From NCBI GenBank assembly GCA_017531845.1, contig JAFXKI010000010.1, positions 1 to 64,000 on the forward strand: DNA of 64,000 nt, in the 5' to 3' direction. The stretch is from Opitutales bacterium. Its GTDB lineage: Bacteria; Verrucomicrobiota; Verrucomicrobiia; Opitutales; UBA953. Shown in pieces: positions 1 to 7,636 of this stretch (within the stretch, counting starts at the first letter, position 1; the number at the start of each line of letters is the position of its first letter). The position numbers were made by a program, and so were the translations under genes. The notes below the pieces were generated by a model, which had not been told where the DNA came from, searched no databases, and saw only the letters and a list, made by a program, of their open reading frames with translations.

Positions 1-650
1 ACGGAAATTGCGTCCTCCGAATCCTCTGCGTCCTTTGCGTTTAATCCGACTTACGACGCGGACGGGAATGCAACGCTCATCCGCACTTCCACGGGAACGT
101 GGACAATCGCCTACAACGCGGAAAACCGTCCGATTCGCTTTGAAAACGCGGGAACGCAAACCGTTGTGGAATGCGGCTACGATTCGCAGGGGCGACGGTT
201 TGAGAAGAAAGTAACGGTCGCGGGAACGACGACGCTGCACTACCGCTACATTTATCGCGGATATTTGCAAATTGCGGCGTTGGATTTAACGCGCGCGGCG
301 CATCCGGCGTTGTGGCTGGTTACCTGGGATCCGACTCAGACGACGGCGACGCGTCCGCTCGCGCTCCAAAAAGACGGCACTTGGTTCACTTACGGCTACG
401 ACATCACGAAAAACGTTTGCGAACTTTTCGGCCCGAACGGCTACATCCGCACAGCGTATTCCTACACTCCGTTCGGCTCCGTCTCTGCCTCCGAAAACGG
501 CGTCGTCCAAAACTTCCAATGGTCGTCCGAGTTTTACGACTCCGAACTCGACCTCGTTTACTACAACTACCGCCACTACTCACCCTCGCTCGGCCGATTC
601 CTCTCCCGCGACCCCATCGAAGAACAAGGCGGCCTCAACCTCTACGCTTT
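1..650 (+). repeat. Direct repeat of the Rhs core, copy 1
   Basis: Bases 1-650 match 2446-3095 almost base for base (offset 2445), with scattered third-position differences. The identity stops in the codons after NLYA, where the tips diverge. Such long near-identical stretches would allow recombination that swaps tips between fragments. Confidence 0.9.
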
Positions 651-1176
651 GGGAGAAAACAAAGTCCTTTTGGGTGTAGACAACATCGGTTTGAAATTCA
701 ATTCGACCTTGTGTCGAGAGCTACTTGAAAAGCTCCAAGAATTAACAGATAAATTAAGACATGAGTTAAAAAAATATAATCCTGTTTTAGACGGACGAGG
801 TGGGTTCCCCTACGCACATGGCGTGACTAAACCCGGAGGACACTATACAGAAATAAAAAATTTACAAAAAGGGGTTAAGAATAAGCTCTCCAAATGGTCT
901 GATGTTTGCAAGGATGATAATAATCCTCCGTGTTCTCCTCCTTATCCATCGTGGGCAGATGAGCTCTCGAATAAATATATTCCGGAGCCGGTTTATCCGC
1001 AATCACCGCCGTTATCAATTTGGGATATGATTGTTATCGGGGCAGGGCTTGGAGCCGCAACAGCACTCGCAGGAGGACAGGCTGGTCCACAAGTGTTACT
1101 TCCTGAAGAGATTGTTACAGTTCCAGTGGGAGCCGTAATAGGCGGTGTTGTTGGTGCGATAAATTATCTGTGGTAG
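1..1176 (+). CDS. Rhs/YD-repeat protein fragment 1 with C-terminal tip (5' end outside window)
   Basis: The frame is open to the left edge, so only the C-terminal 391 residues are seen. It runs through YD repeats (YDADGN, YNAENRPIRF, YDSQGRRF) into the Rhs core (DLVYYNYRHYSP, LGRFLSRDPIEEQGGLNLYA) ending near base 650. After this the sequence changes abruptly to an AT-richer tip of about 175 residues: a charged helical stretch, a HYTEIKNLQKG segment, Pro-rich linkers, and a hydrophobic Gly/Ala end (GAGLGAATALAGG, GAVIGGVVGAI). In Rhs families such tips are usually toxins released after the core. I do not recognise this tip; the glycine-rich end could insert in a membrane. The next gene starts 6 bases downstream and is the expected immunity candidate. 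Confidence 0.85.
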   Translation, partial: TEIASSESSASFAFNPTYDADGNATLIRTSTGTWTIAYNAENRPIRFENAGTQTVVECGYDSQGRRFEKKVTVAGTTTLHYRYIYRGYLQIAALDLTRAAHPALWLVTWDPTQTTATRPLALQKDGTWFTYGYDITKNVCELFGPNGYIRTAYSYTPFGSVSASENGVVQNFQWSSEFYDSELDLVYYNYRHYSPSLGRFLSRDPIEEQGGLNLYALGENKVLLGVDNIGLKFNSTLCRELLEKLQELTDKLRHELKKYNPVLDGRGGFPYAHGVTKPGGHYTEIKNLQKGVKNKLSKWSDVCKDDNNPPCSPPYPSWADELSNKYIPEPVYPQSPPLSIWDMIVIGAGLGAATALAGGQAGPQVLLPEEIVTVPVGAVIGGVVGAINYLW

Positions 1177-1182
1177 GTTTTT

Positions 1183-1596
1183 ATGAAAAAAGCAATGCTC
1201 AGGCTGAAACTAGAGATTATAGAGGCGTTTCCCACAGGCGGTTTCGTTGAAAAACCTCTACTCTCTCGTGATTATTTAGACTTATGTTACGCCATGTCTC
1301 GCCTCAGGTTTTCGGATGCGCTCAAGATATTACCGACAGTATTATTGAAAGAGACCGAGCTTGTTTTAAAAGGGCTTGAGGGGTCATACGGAGACGGGAT
1401 CATTTATTGGTTAGAAGGATTGGATTCACGTTCCGAGCTGTGCCTATTGACGTCGAGGCAACTTTCTCTACTAATACAATGGATACATTTTGTTGCGACA
1501 CCTCTCTATGGAGAAACAGTAAGGAGTAGTATTAATACGGCTCTGAAAAAACTTAACGAATCTCTCCTGTATGTACTAAACAACGATAAATGTTAA
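1183..1596 (+). CDS. Putative immunity protein for Rhs tip 1
   Basis: A 137-residue protein with no signal peptide or membrane segment, rich in Leu, Lys and Glu and probably all-helical. I recognise no family. The functional idea rests on position only: it starts 6 bases after the stop of the Rhs tip, on the same strand, and shares the tip's lower GC content and lack of the CGGGAACG motif. A cytoplasmic immunity protein would suit a toxin acting inside the cell or at the inner membrane. The ATG at 1183 directly follows the Rhs stop (TAG, then GTTTTT), with no strong ribosome site, so it may be translated by coupling. Confidence 0.6.
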   Translation: MKKAMLRLKLEIIEAFPTGGFVEKPLLSRDYLDLCYAMSRLRFSDALKILPTVLLKETELVLKGLEGSYGDGIIYWLEGLDSRSELCLLTSRQLSLLIQWIHFVATPLYGETVRSSINTALKKLNESLLYVLNNDKC

Positions 1597-1868
1597 AATC
1601 CAAGAATTCCTATTCCATGGATAATTTTGCCCTTAAAATTAAGATAAAACATATTCTGTTCTTTTGTGTAGATAAATTGGCAAGAAACTATGTTGTTACA
1701 AGCATGTGGAATATAAATTTCTGTTACCATGAAAAACGAAATCGATGAAGTATATGATTTCACTTATTGGAATGGAGGGGAATTATACTGCTTTGTGGAA
1801 TAACTGCCGTGATTTTTCGGCAAATTTGTTTGATTATCTTAGCTCTGAAGAATTTCGAAGGACCACTC
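1597..1868 (+). other. AT-rich gap in the Rhs island with a 24-codon micro-frame
   Basis: No convincing gene. A short frame 1729-1803 (ATG to TAA, 24 codons, with DFTYWNGGELYCF) is open and could be the end of a lost tip or immunity gene. No hairpin or promoter stands out. Confidence 0.4.
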
Positions 1869-2233
1869 ATGAAAGTTATTAACCTCTTAGTTTCACTCCT
1901 CTTCCTATCTGCTTGTACAGGGAGAGTATCTCCGGAGAAAATAGCGGGGCTTAATTTTTACATTGATAATCAGTTCGTGTACGAGCCGATACTAACAGTA
2001 GATTCACGCATGAATATTTGAAAGATTGCACAGGTGTATACGACTTTGCAACCTATGCCCCTCCGGTTTTTGTATTTAGGAATGAACATGTCGCTATTTA
2101 TTTTTATAGAGAGGGCTTAGTTACAACCATTTTGGGCGTAACATCGTCGGAGTCTCTTCAAATCCGCAGGTCTATTACGAAATCAGAGCAACTTTTATAC
2201 GACGAGTTTGTTTGTAAATATCTGAACCTGTAA
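1869..2233 (+). pseudogene. Small lipoprotein split by a frameshift, orphan immunity candidate
   Basis: The first half starts at ATG 1869 and encodes a lipoprotein signal (Lys, hydrophobic run, lipobox LSAC with Cys16) but stops at 2021 after 50 codons. A second frame, entered at TTG 2018 with a 4-base TTGA overlap, continues for 71 residues to 2233 (YDFATYAPPVFVF, ending DEFVCKYLNL). Together they would make a lipoprotein of about 120 residues, like those behind tips 2 and 3. The simplest reading is a one-base indel in a former immunity lipoprotein whose own tip is gone. Two coupled peptides are possible but less likely. Confidence 0.55.
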
Positions 2234-2244
2234 ATGATTCTAAC

Positions 2245-3669
2245 ATGTTAAATGCACAGATGAATCCTTTTCAAACTGGCACGACGCAAAACGATACATT
2301 CGGCTACGACTCGTGGAGCGAACTCGTTTCCGCGACGCTCGGGAACGATAATTATTCCTATGCTTTCGACGCAATCGGCAACCGCGCAACTTCTTCCGAA
2401 GCGGGAACGGCATTAACTTACACGGCAAACAACCTCAATCAATACACGGAAATTGCGTCCTCCGAATCCTCTGCGTCCTTTGCGTTTAATCCGACTTACG
2501 ACGCGGACGGGAATGCAACGCTCATCCGCACTTCCACGGGAACGTGGACAATCGCCTACAACGCGGAAAACCGCCCGGTGCGTTTTGAAAACGCGGGAAC
2601 GCAAACCGTCGTGGAGTGCAGATACGATTCGCAGGGGCGGCGGTTTGAAAAGAAAGTAACGGTCGCGGGAACGACGACGCTACACCACCGCTACATTTAC
2701 CGCGGATACCTGCAAATTGCGGCGTTGGATTTAACGCGCGCGGCGCATCCGGCGTTGTGGCTGGTTACCTGGGATCCGACTCAGACGACGGCGACGCGTC
2801 CGCTCGCGCTCCAAAAAGACGGCACTTGGTTTACCTACGGTTACGACATCACGAAAAACGTCTGCGAACTTTTCGGCCCGAACGGCTACATCCGCACGGC
2901 GTATTCCTACACTCCTTTCGGTTCCGTTACCGCTTCCGAAAACGGCGTTGTCCAAAACTTCCAATGGTCGTCCGAAGTTTACGACTCCGAACTCGACCTT
3001 GTTTACTACAACTACCGCCACTATTCGCCCTCGCTCGGCCGCTTCCTCTCCCGCGACCCCATCGCCGAACAAGGCGGTCTCAACCTCTACGCCTTCGTCG
3101 GGAATTCACCGATAATCCAGACCGACTCTCTTGGGAACGAATGGTTCCCAGATAGGAGTCCATGGGAGCCCATGTATTGCTGCGGGAATCAACCATACAG
3201 GAAAAGTTCTCACTGTTGCCTCGAAGAGAACGGAAACCCAACCCTTATAAGCGTTGGGACAGAGGATGGGAGTGGATTGTTTTATGTGGAAATGCGCGGT
3301 CGATGGGGTATTCCGGGATTGCTACAACACGCATGGTTAGAAGCAGACTATATTCAAGGAGGAGCCGCAGGATTTTACCCATCAGCCGACGGACAACCGA
3401 TTTCTCTTCCGGGACAGATAAATTTTGGAGAAGACGATAAAAGAAAAGAATACCCCAAATGGGAAGGAGAAAACCGGACGAAGAGTAAAATAGAAATAAA
3501 GCTTAGCAGGTGTATATACGATTTAAAGAAATTCAAATCATGTGTTCCGAGAAGAATAAATGAAGATTCGAAAAAAGGCTTAAATTACATTGTCCTACTT
3601 TACCGAGATTGTGAAATTTGGGCAAACGACGTAATAAGTGATTGTAAGAAAGAAGCAAAAAGATCGTAG
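2245..3669 (+). CDS. Rhs/YD-repeat fragment 2 with papain-like tip
   Basis: 474 residues. After a short novel start (ATG 2245, no clear ribosome site) it enters YD repeats at GTTQNDTFGYD, passes the core (LGRFLSRDPIAEQGGLNLYA, about residue 283) and reaches a tip of about 190 residues. The tip has GLLQHAWLEAD (His362) and, 94 residues later, YRDCEIWAND (Cys456). A His-then-Cys order with aromatic residues near the Cys is typical of permuted NlpC/P60-like papain folds, so an amidase or peptidase is inferred. It is also Cys-rich at its start (YCCGNQ, HCCLEE). The fragment lacks the N-terminal Rhs shell and secretion region, so it is probably a silent donor cassette or depends on recombination. 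Confidence 0.8.
   Translation: MLNAQMNPFQTGTTQNDTFGYDSWSELVSATLGNDNYSYAFDAIGNRATSSEAGTALTYTANNLNQYTEIASSESSASFAFNPTYDADGNATLIRTSTGTWTIAYNAENRPVRFENAGTQTVVECRYDSQGRRFEKKVTVAGTTTLHHRYIYRGYLQIAALDLTRAAHPALWLVTWDPTQTTATRPLALQKDGTWFTYGYDITKNVCELFGPNGYIRTAYSYTPFGSVTASENGVVQNFQWSSEVYDSELDLVYYNYRHYSPSLGRFLSRDPIAEQGGLNLYAFVGNSPIIQTDSLGNEWFPDRSPWEPMYCCGNQPYRKSSHCCLEENGNPTLISVGTEDGSGLFYVEMRGRWGIPGLLQHAWLEADYIQGGAAGFYPSADGQPISLPGQINFGEDDKRKEYPKWEGENRTKSKIEIKLSRCIYDLKKFKSCVPRRINEDSKKGLNYIVLLYRDCEIWANDVISDCKKEAKRS
2446..3095 (+). repeat. Direct repeat of the Rhs core, copy 2
   Basis: Second copy of bases 1-650. The stretch just upstream (2278-2445) also matches fragment 4 from 6584 on, so the three pieces derive from one ancestral rhs gene. 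Confidence 0.9.
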
Positions 3670-3671
3670 TG

Positions 3672-4262
3672 ATGAAAACTGTAAGAACCATTTTTATTGG
3701 CATTATTCTCGGCGTAATCCTATGTGGCTGTAGCATCTTCTCGTTTCGTGTCGGATGGGCGATAGACGATGTGTTTCCCGTGGACATCTCACGAAAAGGC
3801 AATGTTTTTGAAACAGAGATTAACGGACGCCATATGCTCGCCTTCTTGTATCCTTATCGCCCTGCGGTTTATATGGATCCGAACCCGGAAAAATGTGGGG
3901 TTCCGAAAGATGGGCGATGGTTTGAAAATCTCGTACTGTGCGTCGAGATTTTTGACGAATATAATTGCCGAGTTCAGGAATATCGGCTTGATTCGAATTT
4001 CTTTAACGAAAAAAATCCGGAGCGAGGGCAATTGGCATCAAACTTCGCAGATGAGTATCCGAGCACAGGTTATAAAACATCAATCGTTAATAGCCTTTTA
4101 AAAATTCCAGCGGATCAAGAGCCTCCGGGGTATCATCAATGGTGGTTGTGGCGTTCAGTTGAACTGTATCACGGAGATGCGTATAAAGTTCGAATTAAAG
4201 TCATATCCCCTGCGAAAAAGGAAAAAACGCTCTACCTTTTGACGGCATTAAAAATAGGATGA
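3672..4262 (+). CDS. Lipoprotein, putative immunity to Rhs tip 2
   Basis: 196 residues from ATG 3672, three bases after the stop of the Rhs tip; a GTG at 3669 overlaps that stop but the ATG is preferred. It has an N-terminal hydrophobic segment and lipobox LCGC (Cys20), so it should be anchored in an envelope membrane. The mature part is a mixed-charge domain (NGRHMLAFLYPYRP, WWLWRSVELYHGDAYKVRI) with no family I know. A periplasmic lipoprotein is the expected immunity form against a cell-wall amidase or peptidase toxin, which fits the papain-like tip before it. Function is inferred from position and localisation. Confidence 0.65.
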   Translation: MKTVRTIFIGIILGVILCGCSIFSFRVGWAIDDVFPVDISRKGNVFETEINGRHMLAFLYPYRPAVYMDPNPEKCGVPKDGRWFENLVLCVEIFDEYNCRVQEYRLDSNFFNEKNPERGQLASNFADEYPSTGYKTSIVNSLLKIPADQEPPGYHQWWLWRSVELYHGDAYKVRIKVISPAKKEKTLYLLTALKIG

Positions 4263-4308
4263 TATTATCGAAAGAATCCGGAGATCCTGAATATAAAAAA
4301 TTAATGGA

Positions 4309-5505
4309 ATGACTTCCATCCATCACAACGCGGAAAACCGCCCGGTGCGCTGGACAAACGCCGAGACGGGAACGGTAATCACGATGACTTTCGATTCGCA
4401 AGGTCGCCGCACGGAATACAAATCCGTAACAAACGGCGTGCAAAACACGTGGCTACGCTTCCTCTACGACGGCTATCTGTGTATCCAAGTTTTGTATTCA
4501 AATGCACCTTACAACGTGTTTGAGGAGTTCGTCTGGGATCCGACGGAGCCGGTCGCGACGCGTCCGCTCGTCTTCCGCTACGCGCCGAACAGCCTGAACC
4601 TGTTCTACGCCTTCGACGGGAACAAAAACGTTTCGGACGTGTTTTACCGGATGAACTCGAACGGAATCGGAGCGCACTACGACTACGCCCCCTTCGGCGC
4701 GGTAACGCGCACGCACAGCGATTCGTCCGCCTCCTTCGACATCGTTTCCCTCAACCCGTTCCGGTTCAGTTCCGAATACTACGATTCTGAACTCGACCTC
4801 GTCTACTACAACTACCGCCACTACTCACCCTCGCTCGGCCGCTTCCTCTCCCGCGACCCCATCGAAGAACAAGGCGGCTTGAATTTGTATGCTTGCGTAA
4901 AGAATAATATAAATAACTACGATGTTACAGGAAGGCAGTGTTGTGTGATAATTATTCATCCCGGCTCTTACCCCAAAAAAGAGAGTGATGTTGGGCATGC
5001 AATATTAGACTGTGGAGCTAATGGATATGTCAGTTATTTCCCTAACGAAGAAGAGGGAAAAAAAGGAATCGGTCGTTGGCCTGGAAATAATCATAGCAAG
5101 GAAGATGACGAAACCTATTATGGAATTTCATTTGGCGATTTTGGGACAGGAAACACAATAACAATTCCAGGATACACAGGGAAAGTAACAAGACAATGTT
5201 TACCGGATTGTATCGATGCGGACAAAGCATCTCCTGTGATTGATAGATTGCTTAAGGCCACGTCTCATTGGGATTTCAATGACAGCAATTGTGTGGACAT
5301 GGTTATGAGTGTTCTGAGAGAAACACTCGTTCAGAGCAAGCCGAAATGTGATCCATGCTATACATCTTGGGATATTTTAGCAAAAAGGGCAGAGATTCAG
5401 ATTCCAGAAGATGTTTCGAGAATGGTTGCAGAGCTTAAGGAAAACGGATGTAAGCGCTACAAGTGTGTTTTCGATCCCCTTGGCTGGCTTTTTAAAAAGG
5501 GGTAA
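4309..5505 (+). CDS. Rhs/YD-repeat fragment 3 with papain-like tip
   Basis: 398 residues. It begins inside YD repeats (NAENRPVRW) in a core variant that differs from copies 1 and 2 (FVWDPTEPVATRPL, YDYAPFGAV) and rejoins them at DLVYYNYRHYSP and DPIEEQGGLNLYA (about residue 194). The tip of about 200 residues has DVGHAILDC (His230) and, 98 residues later, NDSNCVDMV (Cys328), the same order and nearly the same spacing as tip 2. This matches permuted NlpC/P60-like enzymes; the family call is inference. ATG 4309 has no clear ribosome site, so expression as it stands is doubtful. A lipoprotein gene starts 5 bases after its stop. Confidence 0.8.
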   Translation: MTSIHHNAENRPVRWTNAETGTVITMTFDSQGRRTEYKSVTNGVQNTWLRFLYDGYLCIQVLYSNAPYNVFEEFVWDPTEPVATRPLVFRYAPNSLNLFYAFDGNKNVSDVFYRMNSNGIGAHYDYAPFGAVTRTHSDSSASFDIVSLNPFRFSSEYYDSELDLVYYNYRHYSPSLGRFLSRDPIEEQGGLNLYACVKNNINNYDVTGRQCCVIIIHPGSYPKKESDVGHAILDCGANGYVSYFPNEEEGKKGIGRWPGNNHSKEDDETYYGISFGDFGTGNTITIPGYTGKVTRQCLPDCIDADKASPVIDRLLKATSHWDFNDSNCVDMVMSVLRETLVQSKPKCDPCYTSWDILAKRAEIQIPEDVSRMVAELKENGCKRYKCVFDPLGWLFKKG

Positions 5506-5510
5506 AAAGG

Positions 5511-6041
5511 ATGAAAAGGTTATTAATACGTGTGTTTTTGTGTGCATGGGTTTGGGCCGTCGCTGGATGTGTCAATATCCACATGAAACACTACTTTTTA
5601 GAACTACCAGAAAGAATTTCCGGAAAGACGTGTCTAACCTATGAGTTTACGCTTTCCCAGTGGGACGATTTCATTGAAGTGGATGTGAGGTCTGATCCGA
5701 AGTCTGATCCCCTAGCGGAAGTTCCGATAAGAGGCAACTTAAAGGATCCCATAAAATTCTATTTAAACGGAAGCGAAATAGGATGCATCTCTATGACAAA
5801 GGAAGAGGGGCACCGACGTGATTTAATATTTTATTACATTAGAAGATCGCGTAAGGGAGAGTATGGAACACAGAAGATTTCCTTCTGTCTTGACGATACT
5901 CAACTTTTATTTTTGAAGGAAAACTTGATAAAAATAACGTGTCACAAAAATGGTGGAGGAGTAGATAAGACATCCCAAGCACTTTTTATTCCTTTCCATT
6001 TTCGAGAGAAAATTTATCCGAGAGTGGAGAAAATACAATAA
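5511..6041 (+). CDS. Lipoprotein, putative immunity to Rhs tip 3
   Basis: 176 residues with signal peptide and lipobox VAGC (Cys20), preceded by GGGGTAAAAAGG, a workable ribosome site that overlaps the end of the Rhs frame. The mature part looks beta-rich (YEFTLSQWDDFIEVDV, IKFYLNGSEIG, KISFCLDDTQLLFL). It shows no clear sequence likeness to the lipoprotein at 3672, though both sit directly behind His/Cys tips. An envelope immunity role is inferred. No CGGGAACG copy lies in it and it is AT-rich, as expected for imported DNA. Confidence 0.65.
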   Translation: MKRLLIRVFLCAWVWAVAGCVNIHMKHYFLELPERISGKTCLTYEFTLSQWDDFIEVDVRSDPKSDPLAEVPIRGNLKDPIKFYLNGSEIGCISMTKEEGHRRDLIFYYIRRSRKGEYGTQKISFCLDDTQLLFLKENLIKITCHKNGGGVDKTSQALFIPFHFREKIYPRVEKIQ

Positions 6042-6061
6042 TTCCTTTCTTTTTATCGTTA

Positions 6062-7033
6062 ATGATTCAAGTAGCCTATTCGGACACAACGCCCGGCGTC
6101 GCGCAGACTTACGACGCTCTCGGGCGCGTCGTTTCCGTCTCCGACGCCTCGGGAACGCGCACGAATATTTACGACGTGGCCGGCAACCTCGCCTCGGAAA
6201 CTTTGCTCGGCGGCGGCAAAACGCATTTGCTCACGGAGCTTTACGACGCGTTCGGGCGTTCGCTCGGTTATACTTACGCGAAGGACGGAAGCGTTCAGCA
6301 GACGGTCGGAACAAGCTACGATGCGGCTTCCGGGCGGATTGCGACGGCGAGTTTCCTTCACGGCGGAGCGACGAAGACCTTTTCTTATAACTACCTCGCG
6401 GGAACGCCTCTTTTGGCATCGCTCGCGTGTCCGAGCAATCTGACGATCGAGCATGCGTACGAAGCCGGGCGCGATTTGGTCGCGGGCATTACGATTCGGC
6501 GCGGCGCGGGAACGAATGTTGTTTTGCGTAATTATACTTACGATACGCTCGCTCGCCCACTGACGCGCTCGACTTCGCGCAACGGCACGACGCAAAACGA
6601 TACATTCGGCTACAACTCGCGGAGCGAACTCGTTTCTGCGACGCTCGGGAACGATAATTATTCCTACGGCTTCGACGCCATCGGTAACCGCGCAACTTCT
6701 TCCGAAGCGGGAACGGCACTCGCTTACGCGACCAACAATCTGAACCAATACACGAGTATTGCCCCAAGCTCCTCCTCTTTGCAAGAGGAGGGGGACCGCG
6801 CCGAAGGCGTGGTGGAGGCGTTGGCGTATGACGCCGACGGAAATGCGACTTTGATTCAAACTTCCACGGGAACGTGGACAATCGCCTACAACGCGGAAAA
6901 CCGTCCGATTCGCTTTGAAAACGCGGGAACGCAAACCGTCGTGGAATGCGCCTACGATTCGCAGGGGCGGCGGTTTGAAAAGAAAGTAACGGTCGCGGGA
7001 ACGACGTACGCGGATGAAGCCGCCTATTCGTAA
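6062..7033 (+). pseudogene. Rhs/YD-repeat fragment 4, lacks core and tip
   Basis: 323 residues of YD repeats (YDALGRVVSVSD, YDVAGNLAS, YDAFGRSLGY, YDSQGRRFEKK) that start just after the lipoprotein gene and stop at 7033 soon after VAGTTYADE. In copies 1 and 2 the same point continues with TTLHYRY and the core, so this copy is cut before the core. Bases 6584-7005 match 2278 onward except for a small palindromic insertion at 6761-6826. It keeps the DNA-uptake-like motif (eight copies), which the tips lack. Probably non-functional, but usable as a recombination donor for repeats. Confidence 0.75.
6761..6826 (+). repeat. Palindromic small repeat inserted in frame in Rhs coding sequence
   Basis: Here the Rhs text reads through an extra segment absent from copies 1 and 2. 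It holds a palindrome at 6771-6791 (9-base arms CCTCCTCTT / AAGAGGAGG, 3-base loop) followed by a second imperfect hairpin (GACCGCGCCGAAGGCG). It resembles the small palindromic repeats that are common between genes in many bacteria. It keeps the frame and adds SSSLQEEGDRAEGVVEA to the protein. Confidence 0.65.
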
Positions 7034-7117
7034 TATCCGCTGGGTTCAACGACCACGTGGAAGATTCGGCTTTGAATACTGGTCTTGCCCTGATAAAACA
7101 CTGAGTAAATAACGATA

Positions 7118-7444
7118 ATGTGGAAAAGATTAGTCTTTTGGGCGGGAACCCTTACTGTCGCATTATTTGCACTAAGAGAAGGATATCTCGGATTTGGAAT
7201 AATTATGCTTCTTATTTCCGTCGGTTCTATTTTTTTGTGGATTTTAAAAATAGGAAAGGAACGGGGCGCACATAAAACGCAAATTAAAATATCCGAGGGA
7301 GATGTTGTTGTCGTTTGTGCTTTGGGCGGACTATTTGTATTAGAGAAATTTTTAAATCTCGCATGGCTTACATGGGGTATTGCATTCGTTATTATTCTCA
7401 TGAAAATTTCTTACATTTTAAAAAACAGAAATCTAAAAAAATAA
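7118..7444 (+). CDS. Small membrane protein inside the Rhs island
   Basis: 108 residues, with two hydrophobic helices near the start (VFWAGTLTVALFAL, GFGIIMLLISVGSIFLWIL), a charged middle and two more towards the end (VVVVCALGGLFVLEKFL, WGIAFVIILMKI). AT-rich, no CGGGAACG motif. It lies between Rhs remnants where an immunity gene would be, so it may be a membrane immunity protein whose toxin has been lost. I do not recognise a family. No strong ribosome site is seen before ATG 7118. Confidence 0.55.
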   Translation: MWKRLVFWAGTLTVALFALREGYLGFGIIMLLISVGSIFLWILKIGKERGAHKTQIKISEGDVVVVCALGGLFVLEKFLNLAWLTWGIAFVIILMKISYILKNRNLKK

Positions 7445-7510
7445 GAACAGAAACGGGAGATGTTTTATTCCCTAATAATATTTCGGTTTGTGAAGTTTTC
7501 GAACCCGCCG

Positions 7511-7633
7511 GCAACCATCCGCACGACGTATGCCTACGCGCCTTTCGGGAACGTTTCCGCTTCCGACAACATCTCCTGGCCTTTCCGGTGGGCCTCGGAA
7601 GTTTACGACCTCGTTTACTACAACTACCTTTAA
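7511..7633 (+). pseudogene. Rhs core remnant
   Basis: A 40-codon stretch reads ATIRTTYAYAPFGNVSAS, then SWPFRWASEVYDLVYYNYL and a stop. This is the Rhs core segment seen at 2890-3020, but with SEL of YDSELDLVYYNY deleted and no start. It marks a former Rhs copy whose end now abuts the next gene by 3 bases. Confidence 0.75.
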
Positions 7634-7636
7634 ATT

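Noticed and set aside
6062-7033. Rhs fragment 4 as a working gene
   Set aside because: It lacks core and tip and stops where the other copies continue, so it was called a pseudogene.
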